Source of the DNA: Micromonospora chokoriensis | Lineage (GTDB): Bacteria; Actinomycetota; Actinomycetes; Mycobacteriales; Micromonosporaceae | Assembly: GCF_000718555.1 (NCBI RefSeq) | Contig: NZ_JOAN01000021.1 | Coordinates: forward strand, 1-64,000 | Length of the DNA: 64,000 nucleotides | Direction of reading: 5' to 3' | Shown here: positions 16,281 through 26,716 of the stretch, one piece after another | How the letters are laid out: every line of letters begins with the position of its first letter | Position numbering within the stretch: position 1 is the first letter of the stretch | The notes under the pieces: generated by a model | The model's database searches: none | Told to the model about the DNA's origin: nothing | The model's input: the letters and a program-made list of their open reading frames with translations, nothing else | Made by a program: the position numbers and the translations under genes

Positions 16281-17333
16281 ATGACAGCGCGTCGACGCGT
16301 GGCACGGCTCGTGGCGGTCTGCGGTCTGGCGGGCGGTCTGGTGATGCTCGGTGCGTCGCCGGCGCTGGCCGACGATGACTCGGTCCGGGTGGGTGCGGCC
16401 AGCAGCTTCGCCGCCGGCGGCTCCGCCCAGGGGGTCAACGTCGCGGTGCGTAAGCGCTCCGACGGGTGTGTCCTGCTGCGGACCGTGCTGGGCTTCCGCC
16501 TGGAGGGTCTCGAACCGGACCAGGTGAAGGTCGAGGTCAACGCTGGCGGGCGCTGGGTCCCGGTCGCCGTCAGTGGTGGTGCCGGCAACGTGGCGACCGC
16601 GCAGACGTCGCCCTCGAAGCCGACCCTGTGCAAGGGCAAGGGCATCACGGTGCGCTACCGGGTGGCGTTCGCTGCCGGTGCTCCGGGCGGCCGACTCGCT
16701 GTCACGGGCGCGGGTATCAGCGCCGATGGTCAGGTGCTGGGCCAGGCATCCGACGCGGCCCGGGTGACCGGAGGGCGGGTGACTCCATCGCCGACTCCGT
16801 CGCGGTCGACGACGCCCACCCCGACCCCGACCCCGACCGAGGTCGCGACCGTCGACGAGGCCGTGAACCCGGCGGCCCCGGGCGGTGTGTCCGGTGCGCC
16901 GGCTACCACGGCGGCCGCTGCCGAATCGTCCGGAGGAGGATCGCCGATCATGTTCTTCGGCATTGTGCTGGTGGCGGTCGGACTGCTGCTCATCGTGCTG
17001 CTGTTCCGTCGCTCGCGGCAGGACCGGAAGCCGTCCGACGACGAGCCCGGCACCCTGCCGGGCAACCCCGGTGGCACCACCTACCGCGCCGGGGGTGGGT
17101 TGCCGGCGGAGCCAGGTCGCCCCGGTCAGGTGTACGGCCAGCAGCCGCCGGCCCCCGCGTGGGGTGCGGTGCCGTCGCCGCGTCCCGCCACTGGCGGGGT
17201 CTACGGCGCCCGGCCGGACAACCCCGGTTCGGTGCCGGAGGCGACACAGCCGATGCCGGGTCGGCCGCTGCCCGGTGACCCGCCCGCCGACGGTGGCGGC
17301 CACACCGTCTTCATACCCCGGCTCCCTGGCTGA
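16281..17333 (+). CDS. Secreted/surface protein with C-terminal membrane anchor
   Basis: A 350-residue envelope protein. Signal peptide about 1–30 ends at ASPALA-DDD. A beta-rich extracytoplasmic domain about 35–165 contains two cysteines (DGCVLL and PTLCKG). Thr/Pro-rich spacer about 170–190 (PTPSRSTTPTPTPTPT). TM helix about 223–243 (IMFFGIVLVAVGLLLIVLLF) is followed by RRSRQDRK. A Pro/Gly-rich cytoplasmic tail of about 100 residues completes it. ATG 16281 with GGCGAGG 5 nt upstream; GTG 16275 is an alternative. The fold is unknown to me. The long cytoplasmic tail argues against simple cell-wall display. Confidence 0.65.
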   Translation: MTARRRVARLVAVCGLAGGLVMLGASPALADDDSVRVGAASSFAAGGSAQGVNVAVRKRSDGCVLLRTVLGFRLEGLEPDQVKVEVNAGGRWVPVAVSGGAGNVATAQTSPSKPTLCKGKGITVRYRVAFAAGAPGGRLAVTGAGISADGQVLGQASDAARVTGGRVTPSPTPSRSTTPTPTPTPTEVATVDEAVNPAAPGGVSGAPATTAAAAESSGGGSPIMFFGIVLVAVGLLLIVLLFRRSRQDRKPSDDEPGTLPGNPGGTTYRAGGGLPAEPGRPGQVYGQQPPAPAWGAVPSPRPATGGVYGARPDNPGSVPEATQPMPGRPLPGDPPADGGGHTVFIPRLPG

Positions 17334-17403
17334 GCGGAGCGCGACCGGGCCCCTCCGTTAGGCTCAGGATCGGTGTCTAACCTGCGGCCAAGGAGTGGAA
17401 CAC

Positions 17404-18789
17404 GTGTCTGATCTGTCCCAGATTGTGAAGGCGTACGACGTCCGAGGGACGGTGCCGGACCAGTGGGACGAGCGGGCCGCCGAGGCGCTGGGAGCCGCTT
17501 TCACCCAGTTGCTGAACTCCACCGACGAGCCAGGCGACGCGGTCGTCGTCGGGTACGACATGCGGGCCACCTCGCCCGGCCTGGCCGCCGCGTTCGCCGC
17601 CGGCGTGCGTGCCGAGGGGCGTTCGGTGATCGAGATCGGGCTCGCCTCCACCGACCTGCTCTACTACGCGTCCGGTTCGCTCGACCTGCCCGGCGCGATG
17701 TTCACCGCCAGCCACAACCCCGCGCAGTACAACGGCATCAAGATGTGCCGCTCCGGCGCCCGTCCGATCGGGCAGGAGAGCGGTCTGGTCGAGATCCGGG
17801 AGCGGGCCCAGGCCCTGCTGGACGCGGGGGAGGCCCGTCCCGCCGGTGCGTCGACCCGGCCGGCCGAGCGGCGCGACCTGCTCCCCGACTACGCCGGCTA
17901 CCTGCGCAAGCTGGTCGACCTCTCGGGCATCCGGCCGTTGAAGGTGGTCGTCGACGCCGGTAACGGCATGGGTGGCTTCACCGTCCCGACCGTGCTGGGC
18001 GATGCGGCCCTGTCGCCGCTGCCGCTGGAGATCGTGCCGCTCTACTTCGAGCTGGACGGCAGCTTCCCCAACCACGAGGCCAACCCATTGGACCCGGCGA
18101 ACCTGGTCGACCTCCAGCGTGCGGTGGTCGAGCACGGCGCCGACATCGGGTTGGCCTTCGACGGTGACGCCGACCGGTGCTTCGTGGTGGACGAGCGCGG
18201 GGAGCCGGTCTCGCCATCGGCGATCACGGCTCTCGTCGCCGCCCGTGAGCTGGCCAAGCACCCGGGCTCGACAGTGATCCACGGCGTGATCACCTCCAGC
18301 GCGGTCGCGGAGATCATCCGCGAGCACGGCGGGCAGCCGGTCGTCGCCCGGGTCGGGCACTCCTTCATCAAGGCCGAGATGGCCCGCACCAACGCGGTCT
18401 TCGGCGGCGAGCACTCCGCGCACTACTACTTCCGGGACTTCTGGTTCGCCGACACCGGGATGCTCGCGGCGATGCACACCTTGGCCGCGCTGGGCGAGCA
18501 GTCGCTGCCGCTGTCCGTGTTGGCCGGTGAGTACGAGCGCTACGTCGCCTCCGGCGAGATCAACTCGACGGTGACCGACCAGGCGGCGGCGGTGGCCGAC
18601 GTGCGAGCCGCGTACCCCGACGCGGTGGCCGACGAGATGGACGGGCTCACTCTGCGTTTCCCCGATGGCGCCTGGTTCAACCTGCGCGCCTCCAACACGG
18701 AGCCGCTGCTGCGGCTCAACGTCGAGGCGCCTACCCGGGATCGGATGGTCTCGCTCCGGGACGACGTGCTCGACCGCGTTCGCCGATAA
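17404..18789 (+). CDS. manB: Phosphomannomutase/phosphoglucomutase
   Basis: A 461-residue alpha-D-phosphohexomutase converting mannose-6-P to mannose-1-P for GDP-mannose. Motifs seen: KAYDVRGT at the N-terminus, phosphoserine loop FTASHNPAQYNGIK, Mg-binding FDGDADRC, sugar loop GGEHSAHYYF, and phosphate-binding RASNTEPLLRLN. GTG 17404 is selected because AAGGAG lies 8 nt upstream; GTG 17395 overlaps that site. TAGGCT at 17359–17364 is a plausible -10. It heads a cluster with a Trm112-like gene, a SIS isomerase and manA, the order also found around M. tuberculosis Rv3257c. Confidence 0.92.
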   Translation: MSDLSQIVKAYDVRGTVPDQWDERAAEALGAAFTQLLNSTDEPGDAVVVGYDMRATSPGLAAAFAAGVRAEGRSVIEIGLASTDLLYYASGSLDLPGAMFTASHNPAQYNGIKMCRSGARPIGQESGLVEIRERAQALLDAGEARPAGASTRPAERRDLLPDYAGYLRKLVDLSGIRPLKVVVDAGNGMGGFTVPTVLGDAALSPLPLEIVPLYFELDGSFPNHEANPLDPANLVDLQRAVVEHGADIGLAFDGDADRCFVVDERGEPVSPSAITALVAARELAKHPGSTVIHGVITSSAVAEIIREHGGQPVVARVGHSFIKAEMARTNAVFGGEHSAHYYFRDFWFADTGMLAAMHTLAALGEQSLPLSVLAGEYERYVASGEINSTVTDQAAAVADVRAAYPDAVADEMDGLTLRFPDGAWFNLRASNTEPLLRLNVEAPTRDRMVSLRDDVLDRVRR

Positions 18790-18850
18790 GATCGCCAGCG
18801 CCGGTCGGCACCGCCGTCGGTCAAGCCGCACACGTGGAAGGAGCCATGCC

Positions 18851-19036
18851 ATGGCCCTGGATCCGCAGTTGCTCGAGATCCTCGCCTGTCCGGACACGCA
18901 CCACGCCCCGCTCACCTACGACGCCGAGGCGCAGACGTTGACCTGCACGGAGTGCGGCCGGATCTTCGAGGTCCGCGACGATGTGCCGGTGCTGCTGCTC
19001 GACGAGGCGCGTGGCGGCCCCGGGCAGCCCTCATGA
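18851..19036 (+). CDS. Trm112-family small zinc-binding protein
   Basis: A 61-residue protein with the Trm112/UPF0434 signature: LLEILACPDTHHAPL, then LTCTECGRIFEVRDDVPVLL. Cys residues form a zinc-ribbon-like site; the first knuckle reads C-P-D rather than C-P-x-C. AAGGAG lies 7 nt before ATG 18851. The next gene overlaps by ATGA. In bacteria these are short partner proteins of uncertain role, often beside lpxK or, in actinobacteria, mannose genes. Confidence 0.82.
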   Translation: MALDPQLLEILACPDTHHAPLTYDAEAQTLTCTECGRIFEVRDDVPVLLLDEARGGPGQPS

Positions 19037-20229
19037 TCGACGGTACGGCCGGGGTCAGCGGACGTCGTGACGCCGACGAGGCCCTGCTCGACAACCCGCA
19101 GGCGTTGGCCGAGGCCGACCCAGGCGGCATGCTCCGGCACACGGCGTCGGCCGGTGCGCAGGTCCGCGAGAGCGCCGCACTGGCAGCCGAGGCGAATCTG
19201 GCGGTGCTCGCCGACGACGGGCGGCCCCGCGCCGTGGTGATCGCCGGCATCGGCACCGCGGGGCGTACCGGGGACGTGCTGGCCACGGTCGCCGGGCCGC
19301 GCTGCCCGGTCCCGATCATCGGGCACCGCTCGGCTGGCGTACCCGGTTGGGTTGGCGCGGCCGACGTGGTGATCGCGGTGAGCGCGTCCGGACGTAGCCC
19401 GGAGGCGCTCGGTGCCGCCGAGGCGGCGCACCGGCGTGGTGCCCGACTCGTCGCCGTGGGCGCTCCGGACTCGCAGTTGCAGTCGATCGCCGAGCAGGCT
19501 CGGGCGCCGTTCATTCCGGTGCCCCGGCGTGCCCCGGCCCGGGCCAGCCTCTGGGCGCTCACCGTGCCGGTCCTGCTCGCCGCCCGTTCCCTCGGGCTGG
19601 TGAAGGTCAACGAGGCGGACCTGGCCGAGACCGCGGCCCGGCTCGACGCGGACGCGGACCGCTGCCGGTCCGCCGCCGAGTCCTTCGTCAACCCGGCGAA
19701 GTCACTGGCCCTGGGCCTGGCCGGCTCGATCCCGATCGTCTGGGGCTCGTCCCCGCTGGCCACCGTGGCCGCCCGCCGGTTCGGCGACACGCTGTCGGCC
19801 AACGCCCGCTACCCGGTGGTCACCGGGGCGCTCGGTGAGGCCGGGCGGGGTCGCGTCGGGCTGCTCGACGGCGTCTTCGGCGGCCTGGCCGAGGGGGAGC
19901 GGGACATCTTCGCCGACCCGGCCGAGGACGACGGCGAGGGCACCCGGCTGCGGCTGGTGCTGCTGCGCGACGGCGGGCTCAACGCCGAGGACGACACCGA
20001 CGAGCCCTTCGCCGTCGAGGAGCGCCGCGCGGACGCGGTGCAGACCCTCGCCGAGCGCAGGGGCGTGCGGTGCGACGTGGTGACCGCCGAGGGCGGCTCT
20101 GCCCTGGAGCGGCTGGCCTCGCTGATCGCCGTCCCGGATTTCGCCTCGATCTACCTTGCTCTGGCCCACGGGCTCGACCCGATGGCCGTTCCGGCCATCA
20201 CCGAGATGAAGGAGCTGTCGAACCAGTGA
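19033..20229 (+). CDS. SIS-domain sugar isomerase-like protein (PGI/PMI type)
   Basis: A 398-residue protein with two sugar-isomerase (SIS) lobes: AVVIAGIGTAGRTGDVL followed by VVIAVSASGRSPEAL (about 70–140), and a C-terminal lobe (PIVWGSSPLATVAARRFGDTLS, ending YLALAHGLDPMAVPAI). The architecture matches bifunctional phosphoglucose/phosphomannose isomerases and the Rv3256c family between manB and manA. Actinobacterial members often lack a demonstrated activity, so catalysis is not certain. It overlaps the Trm112 gene by 4 bp. Confidence 0.82.
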   Translation: MIDGTAGVSGRRDADEALLDNPQALAEADPGGMLRHTASAGAQVRESAALAAEANLAVLADDGRPRAVVIAGIGTAGRTGDVLATVAGPRCPVPIIGHRSAGVPGWVGAADVVIAVSASGRSPEALGAAEAAHRRGARLVAVGAPDSQLQSIAEQARAPFIPVPRRAPARASLWALTVPVLLAARSLGLVKVNEADLAETAARLDADADRCRSAAESFVNPAKSLALGLAGSIPIVWGSSPLATVAARRFGDTLSANARYPVVTGALGEAGRGRVGLLDGVFGGLAEGERDIFADPAEDDGEGTRLRLVLLRDGGLNAEDDTDEPFAVEERRADAVQTLAERRGVRCDVVTAEGGSALERLASLIAVPDFASIYLALAHGLDPMAVPAITEMKELSNQ

Positions 20230-20296
20230 ACGAACGTAGGGGGCGGCGCGCCATGCGTGGACCGGTCGGCTTCGTGCGGCGAAGCGGAGCGGTGGC

Positions 20297-21295
20297 ATGA
20301 GTGCCAACGGTGGGACGAAGGCGATTGTCGCCGCCCTGCTGGCCAACATGGGCATCGCCGTCACCAAGTTCATTGCGTTCCTGCTCTCCGGCTCGTCGTC
20401 GATGTTGGCCGAGGCGGTCCACTCGGTCGCCGACTCCGGCAACCAGGGCCTCCTGCTGCTCGGCGGCAAGCGGGCGAAGCGCGCGGCCACCCCGGAACAC
20501 CCGTTCGGGTACGGCCGGGAGCGCTACATCTACGCGTTCATCGTGTCCATCGTGCTGTTCAGCATCGGTGGCCTGTTCGCGCTCTACGAGGCGTACCACA
20601 AGTGGGACCACGCGGAGGGCATCAAGTCCTGGCACTGGCTGCCGGTGGTCGTGCTGGTAGCGGCGATCGTCATGGAGTCGTTCTCCTTCCGGACGGCCAT
20701 CAAGGAGTCCAACCAGATCCGGGGCAACCAGTCCTGGGTGCGCTTCATCCGCCGGGCCAAGGCGCCGGAGCTTCCGGTGGTGCTCCTGGAGGACTTCGGC
20801 GCGCTTGTCGGTCTGGTGTTCGCGCTGTTCGGTGTCGGGATGACGCTGATCACCGGCAATGGTCGGTGGGACGCCGCGGGCACCGCGATGATCGGCATCC
20901 TGCTGGTCGTCATCGCCGTGGTGCTGGCCATCGAGACGAAGAGCCTGCTGCTCGGTGAGGGCGCTGAGGCGTCCGACCTGGCCGCCATCGAGCGGGCCGT
21001 CACCGACGGCCCCGAGGTGGAGCGGATCATCCACATGAAGACGCTCTACCTGGGCCCGGAAGAGCTGATGGTGGCCGCGAAGATCGCCGTTCCGGAGTGG
21101 GAGAGCGCCCATGACCTGGCGCGCGGCATCAACGCCGTGGAGGCGCGGATCCGCGCTGCGGTGCCGACCGCCCGGGTGATCTACCTGGAGCCGGACGTCT
21201 ACAGCGCTGCTGCCGCCGAGGCCGGCACCGGTGCCGCAGCCGACACCGCTGTGCCGCAGCCGCAGGGCGAGGCGGCCGGGCGGTCTGGGAGCTGA
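20297..21295 (+). CDS. Cation diffusion facilitator-family transporter
   Basis: A 332-residue CDF-type metal:proton antiporter for divalent cations such as Zn, Co, Fe or Mn. The membrane domain (about 1–210) includes the TM2 metal motif in AEAVHSVADSGNQ (HxxxD) and further helices at about 75–100, 118–140 and 165–215. A cytoplasmic C-terminal domain (about 220–320) with EVERIIHMKTLYLGPEELMVAAKI resembles the dimerising CDF domain. Inserted into the mannose cluster between the SIS gene and manA. ATG 20297 follows a 67-bp spacer. Metal specificity cannot be read. Confidence 0.85.
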   Translation: MSANGGTKAIVAALLANMGIAVTKFIAFLLSGSSSMLAEAVHSVADSGNQGLLLLGGKRAKRAATPEHPFGYGRERYIYAFIVSIVLFSIGGLFALYEAYHKWDHAEGIKSWHWLPVVVLVAAIVMESFSFRTAIKESNQIRGNQSWVRFIRRAKAPELPVVLLEDFGALVGLVFALFGVGMTLITGNGRWDAAGTAMIGILLVVIAVVLAIETKSLLLGEGAEASDLAAIERAVTDGPEVERIIHMKTLYLGPEELMVAAKIAVPEWESAHDLARGINAVEARIRAAVPTARVIYLEPDVYSAAAAEAGTGAAADTAVPQPQGEAAGRSGS

Positions 21296-21298
21296 CGG

Positions 21299-22462
21299 GT
21301 GGAGCCACTGTACGGGCCGATCCGGGACTACGCCTGGGGTTCCCGCTCAGCCATCGCCCTCCTTCAGGGGCGGCCGGTGCCCAGCGCCGGCCCGGAGGCG
21401 GAGCTGTGGTTGGGTGCTCACCCGGGTGCCCCGGCCCAGGTGGACCGCGCCGGTCTGCGGGTGAGCCTCTGTGATCTGGTGCGGGACGAGCCAGGGCAGT
21501 GGCTCGGCCAGCGGGTGTCCGAGCGGTTCGGCGCTCGGCTGCCGTTCCTGCTCAAGGTGCTTGCGGCCGACGCTCCGCTGAGCCTGCAGGCCCACCCGGA
21601 CGCCGAGCAGGCGCGGGCCGGCTACGCGGCAGAGGCGGGGCGTCCCGAGGGCCGGCGCAACTACTCCGACCCGTACCACAAGCCGGAGTTGTTGGTCGCG
21701 CTCACCCCGTTCGAGGCGCTCTGCGGTTTCCGGGATCCGGCGGAGTCGGCCGAGGCGCTCGCCGCGTTCGGCGTACCGGCGTTGACGCCGGTGGTGGCCG
21801 CGTTGCGGGCCGGTCCGGCGGGACTGCGGACGGCGGTTCGGACGCTGCTCGGCTGGCCGGTCGCCGAACGTCACGAGTTGCTGGCGTCCGTGCTGGCGGC
21901 GTCGGCCGACAGCCCGGACGCGGAGCTGGCCCGCCGGCTGGCCAAGGCGTACCCGGGGGATCCGGGAGTGTTGGTCGCGCTGCTGTTGCACCACGTGCGG
22001 CTGGTGCCGGGGGAGGGGATCTGGATGCCCGCCGGCAACCTGCACGCCTACCTCAGCGGCTGCGGGGTGGAGATCATGGCGGCCAGCGACAACGTGTTGC
22101 GCGGCGGCCTGACCCCGAAGCGGGTGGACGTCGACGAGTTGTTGCGGGTGCTGCGCTTCGAGGTGCTCGACGATCCGGTCCGGGCCGCGCAGCCGGTGGG
22201 CCCTGGTGTCGACTGGTGGCCCGTGCCGGTGGACGATTTCGCGCTGCACCGGGTGCGGGTCGACGCGGTGGTGCCCTCGGTGACGCTGTCGCTGCCTGGC
22301 CCCCGGGTGGTCCTCTGCGCTGGCGGTTCGATCACCGTGGATGACGGTGCCGGCGCGATGACGCTGGTGTCCGGCGAGGCGGCGATCGGTACCGCGGCCG
22401 GTGAGCCGTTGCGGATCGAGGGCAGCGGTGTGGCGTACGTGGCGACGTCCGGGCTGCGCTGA
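21299..22462 (+). CDS. manA: Mannose-6-phosphate isomerase, class I
   Basis: A 387-residue type I zinc phosphomannose isomerase linking fructose-6-P and mannose-6-P. Zinc and active-site segments seen: LSLQAHPDAEQARAG, YSDPYHKPELLVALTPFEAL, and GIWMPAGNLHAYLSGCGVEI. It begins at GTG 21299, 3 bp after the transporter stop, so it is coupled to it; the GGGAGCTGACGG stretch can serve as ribosome site. Together with ManB it links central metabolism to mannose donors for glycans and lipoglycans. Confidence 0.92.
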   Translation: MEPLYGPIRDYAWGSRSAIALLQGRPVPSAGPEAELWLGAHPGAPAQVDRAGLRVSLCDLVRDEPGQWLGQRVSERFGARLPFLLKVLAADAPLSLQAHPDAEQARAGYAAEAGRPEGRRNYSDPYHKPELLVALTPFEALCGFRDPAESAEALAAFGVPALTPVVAALRAGPAGLRTAVRTLLGWPVAERHELLASVLAASADSPDAELARRLAKAYPGDPGVLVALLLHHVRLVPGEGIWMPAGNLHAYLSGCGVEIMAASDNVLRGGLTPKRVDVDELLRVLRFEVLDDPVRAAQPVGPGVDWWPVPVDDFALHRVRVDAVVPSVTLSLPGPRVVLCAGGSITVDDGAGAMTLVSGEAAIGTAAGEPLRIEGSGVAYVATSGLR

Positions 22463-22742
22463 CCCGCGCACCGGATACCGGCACAAGTCCGACTTTCCCG
22501 GAATGGCTTGACGTCGCCTTGCCTAAGTGTGACTCTATGAGTACGCAGCGTTATCGCGACGACGGTCCGAGAACGTGCGGGGGAAACCAAACCGGGGGGA
22601 TGCACGGGGCGGGCGGGACGTGGGCGGGAAAGTCCGCTCATCACCGACCGCCCCGTGCGCTGTCCGTGGACCGTCGCCGATGCCGCTCGTTGGCGCGCGT
22701 AAGGTGGAGAGTCGGCGCAGACATCGTTCGACAGGAGCTTTT
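22463..22742 (+). promoter_or_regulatory. 280-bp intergenic leader of sahH with long-range hairpin
   Basis: No coding potential seen. GCACGGGGCGG at 22602–22612 pairs perfectly with CCGCCCCGTGC at 22648–22658, enclosing G/C-rich inner helices. It may be a terminator for manA or part of a structured 5' leader. TAAGGT at 22700–22705 is a plausible -10 giving a roughly 32-nt leader. TTGACG at about 22509 is a -35-like hexamer for an earlier promoter. I could not match the known SAH riboswitch consensus. Confidence 0.45.
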
Positions 22743-24242
<1,500 letters not shown>

Positions 24243-24306
24243 TCGACGTCTCCTCGACCGGGTCGGCTGTTCGCAGCCGGCCCGGTTCGTCGTCCGTGCC
24301 GCCGGG

Positions 24307-24465
24307 TCAGCTCGATCCGGGACCGCGCCGGGTGGGTCGGAACCACGTCCAGACGCACCAGACCAGCCAGCCGACCGACACGACGGTGGCCAGCGCCCGC
24401 AGGCGTAGCGCGCTGAGCAGCAGCACCACGGCCAGCACCGTCAACCACGGCAGGAATCCCCTCAC
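24307..24465 (-). CDS. Small two-helix membrane protein, hypothetical
   Basis: A 52-residue protein on the strand opposite sahH and efeU. Two hydrophobic helices (FLPWLTVLAVVLLLSALRL and LATVVSVGWLVWCVWTWF) and a short basic tail. GTG 24465 with AGGA about 9 nt upstream. The function is unknown. The membrane-like composition, rather than a named family, is the reason for calling it. Confidence 0.45.
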   Translation of the reverse strand: MRGFLPWLTVLAVVLLLSALRLRALATVVSVGWLVWCVWTWFRPTRRGPGSS

Positions 24466-24601
24466 GGCGGGGATCCTGCCACAGCCGACACGCTGTAGAC
24501 CGACTGCCGATGGTCGATGGTCCTCGTCACTGACTGAGTGAGCTTGTCGCGAAGGACTTGACGAGGCCCCTGACCAGGTAGGAAGGTGTGCCTGCCCTAA
24601 G

Positions 24602-24620
24602 TTAGCTAAGGCGTGCCTAA
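24602..24620 (+). promoter_or_regulatory. Iron box (DtxR/IdeR/DmdR-type operator) of the efe operon
   Basis: TTAGCTAAGGCGTGCCTAA matches the actinobacterial iron-box consensus (TTAGGTTAGGCTAACCTAA) at 14 of 19 positions and lies 16 bp before the efeU start. It would place the whole efeUOB operon under repression by an iron-loaded DtxR-family regulator, which is not in the window. Confidence 0.8.
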
Positions 24621-24635
24621 CCACTCGGAGCCCGG

Positions 24636-25535
24636 ATGTTCGCCACCTACCTGATCGGCCTGCGGGAAGGGCTGGAAGCCACGCTGGTGGTCAGCATCCT
24701 GGTCGCCTTCCTGGTGAAGTCCCAGCGTCGGGACCGATTGCCGCAGGTCTGGGCGGGCGTCGGCCTGGCCGTGGCGCTCTCGGTGCTCTTCGGCTGGCTC
24801 ATCGAGTACACGACGACCTCGCTGCTGTCCCGATCCGAGGACCGGGAGCTGTTCGAGGCGATCACCTCCGTCGCCGCCGTCGTCTTCGTCACCTGGATGA
24901 TCTTCTGGATGCGCCGGGCCGCCCGGACCATCGCCGGCGAGCTGCGGGGCAAGCTCACCGAGGCGCTGGCCGTCGGGTCCCTCGCGGTCGCCGGAATGGC
25001 CTTCCTCGCGGTCATCCGCGAGGGCTTGGAGACCGCGCTGATCTTCTACTCGGCCGCCCAGGGCGCGGCCGGCGACAGTGGGCCGCTGCTCGCGTTGATC
25101 GGCGGCATCGTCACCGCCGTGGTCCTCGGCGTGCTGCTCTACGCCAGCGCCCTGCGGATCAACCTCAGCAAGTTCTTCACCTGGACCGGCGCGCTGCTCA
25201 TCCTGGTGGCCGCCGGCATCCTGAAGTACGGCGTGCACGACTTCCAGGAGGCCGGCGTCCTGCCCGGCCTGAACGACCTGGCCTTCGACATCACCGGCAC
25301 GCTCGACCCGAGCACCTGGTACGCGGCCCTGCTCGCCGGCATGTTCAACGTGACTCCCGCGCCCACCGTGCTGGAGACGATCGCCTGGGTCGCGTACGCC
25401 GTACCGGTTCTCCTGCTCTTCCTGCGACCGGCTCGGCGTAAGCCGGCACCCACCGCGACCACCACCACCGTCACCGAGCGCGGGGCCGACACCGGCACCG
25501 AGGCCGAGGCGGCGTCCACGCCGCAGTCCGCCTGA
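24636..25535 (+). CDS. efeU: FTR1-family iron permease EfeU
   Basis: A 299-residue membrane permease for iron. Both FTR1 hallmark motifs are present: REGLE in LREGLEATLVV at the N-terminus and again in IREGLETALIF mid-protein. About seven TM helices are visible, ending in a Pro/Thr-rich cytoplasmic tail. It is first in the efeU–efeO–efeB operon (gaps 22 and 25 bp). The iron-box immediately upstream indicates iron-repressed transcription. Confidence 0.93.
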   Translation: MFATYLIGLREGLEATLVVSILVAFLVKSQRRDRLPQVWAGVGLAVALSVLFGWLIEYTTTSLLSRSEDRELFEAITSVAAVVFVTWMIFWMRRAARTIAGELRGKLTEALAVGSLAVAGMAFLAVIREGLETALIFYSAAQGAAGDSGPLLALIGGIVTAVVLGVLLYASALRINLSKFFTWTGALLILVAAGILKYGVHDFQEAGVLPGLNDLAFDITGTLDPSTWYAALLAGMFNVTPAPTVLETIAWVAYAVPVLLLFLRPARRKPAPTATTTTVTERGADTGTEAEAASTPQSA

Positions 25536-25557
25536 CCCACGAGGAGAGACAGCTCAG

Positions 25558-26691
25558 ATGCGTACCCCCCAGTTCTTCGCGCTGGCCGCCGCTGGCGTGC
25601 TGGCGACGGCCGGTCTGGCCGCCTGCTCCGAGGCTGACAAGGGTGACTCGGCCGCGGCTGGTGGCCCGATCGTGGTCAAGGCCAGCGACACCGCGTGTGA
25701 GGTCGGCTCGACCGACCTGGGTGCTGGCACCGCCACCTTCAAGATCACCAACTCGGGTGCCAAGGTGACCGAGTTCTACGTGTATGCCGATGGCGACCGC
25801 GTGATGGGCGAGGTGGAGAACATCGCCCCCGGGCTGAGTCGCGAGTTGCACGTGGAGTTGCCGGCCGGTACGTACCAGACGGCCTGCAAGCCGGGGATGA
25901 GTGGCAAGGGCATCCGGGGTGCGCTCAAGGTCAGCGGGTCGGCGCAGCCGCTGACCGCCGACGCCGCGTTGGGTGACGCCACCGACAACTACCAGCGCTA
26001 CGTCAAGAGCCAGACCGCCGCGCTGTTGGACAAGACCGAGGAGTTCGTCGGCGCGGTCAAGGCCGGCGATGTCGCGAAGTCCAAGGCGCTCTTCCCGGTG
26101 GCTCGCACCTACTGGGAGCGGATCGAGCCGGTGGCCGAGATCTTCGGCGACCTCGACCCCAAGATCGACGGCCGCGAGGAGGTCATCGAGGAGGGGATGG
26201 AGTTCACCGGCTTCCACCGGCTCGAGAAGGACCTGTGGCAGTCCGGTGACATCAGCAAGGACGGCCCGATCGCCGATCGTCTGCTTGTCGACGTCAAGGA
26301 GATCGTGGCCAAGGCCAACGCCGAGAAGCTCTCCCCGCTGCAGCTCGCCAACGGTGCCAAGGAACTGCTCGACGAGGTGGCCAGCGGCAAGATCACCGGC
26401 GAGGAGGACCGCTACTCGCACACCGACCTGTGGGACTTCGCCGCCAACCTCGAAGGTTCCAAGGCTGCCGTGTCCGCGCTGCGCCCCGCGCTGCAACAGC
26501 GCTCCCCGGAGCTGGTCACGCAGTTGGACACCGAGTTCGCCAACGTCGAGACGCTGCTCGGCAAGCACCGCGACGGCGACGGGTGGAAGCTGCACACCGC
26601 GCTGAGCAAGGCCGAGCTCAAGGAGCTCTCCGACGGGATCAACGCGCTCGCCGAGCCGATCAGCAAGGTCGCGGCGGCCGTCGCGAAGTGA
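25558..26691 (+). CDS. efeO: Iron-uptake lipoprotein EfeO (cupredoxin-like plus M75/imelysin domain)
   Basis: A 377-residue exported iron-binding component. Lipobox-type signal (VLATAGLAAC-S) gives a lipoprotein with Cys at about 22. An N-terminal cupredoxin-like domain runs about 35–135. The imelysin/M75 domain is about 140–375 and includes ARTYWERIEPVAEIFGDLDPKIDGREE, GFHRLEKDLW with the HxxE metal motif, and repeated helices. GAGGAGAG precedes ATG 25558. It delivers iron to EfeU and works with EfeB. Confidence 0.93.
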   Translation: MRTPQFFALAAAGVLATAGLAACSEADKGDSAAAGGPIVVKASDTACEVGSTDLGAGTATFKITNSGAKVTEFYVYADGDRVMGEVENIAPGLSRELHVELPAGTYQTACKPGMSGKGIRGALKVSGSAQPLTADAALGDATDNYQRYVKSQTAALLDKTEEFVGAVKAGDVAKSKALFPVARTYWERIEPVAEIFGDLDPKIDGREEVIEEGMEFTGFHRLEKDLWQSGDISKDGPIADRLLVDVKEIVAKANAEKLSPLQLANGAKELLDEVASGKITGEEDRYSHTDLWDFAANLEGSKAAVSALRPALQQRSPELVTQLDTEFANVETLLGKHRDGDGWKLHTALSKAELKELSDGINALAEPISKVAAAVAK

Positions 26692-26716
26692 CCGGATGGC
26701 AGAAGGAGTCGAGTCG

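Noticed and set aside
22463..22742. SAH riboswitch.
   Set aside because: The conserved core of the known SAH aptamer was not found; only a generic long-range hairpin is visible.
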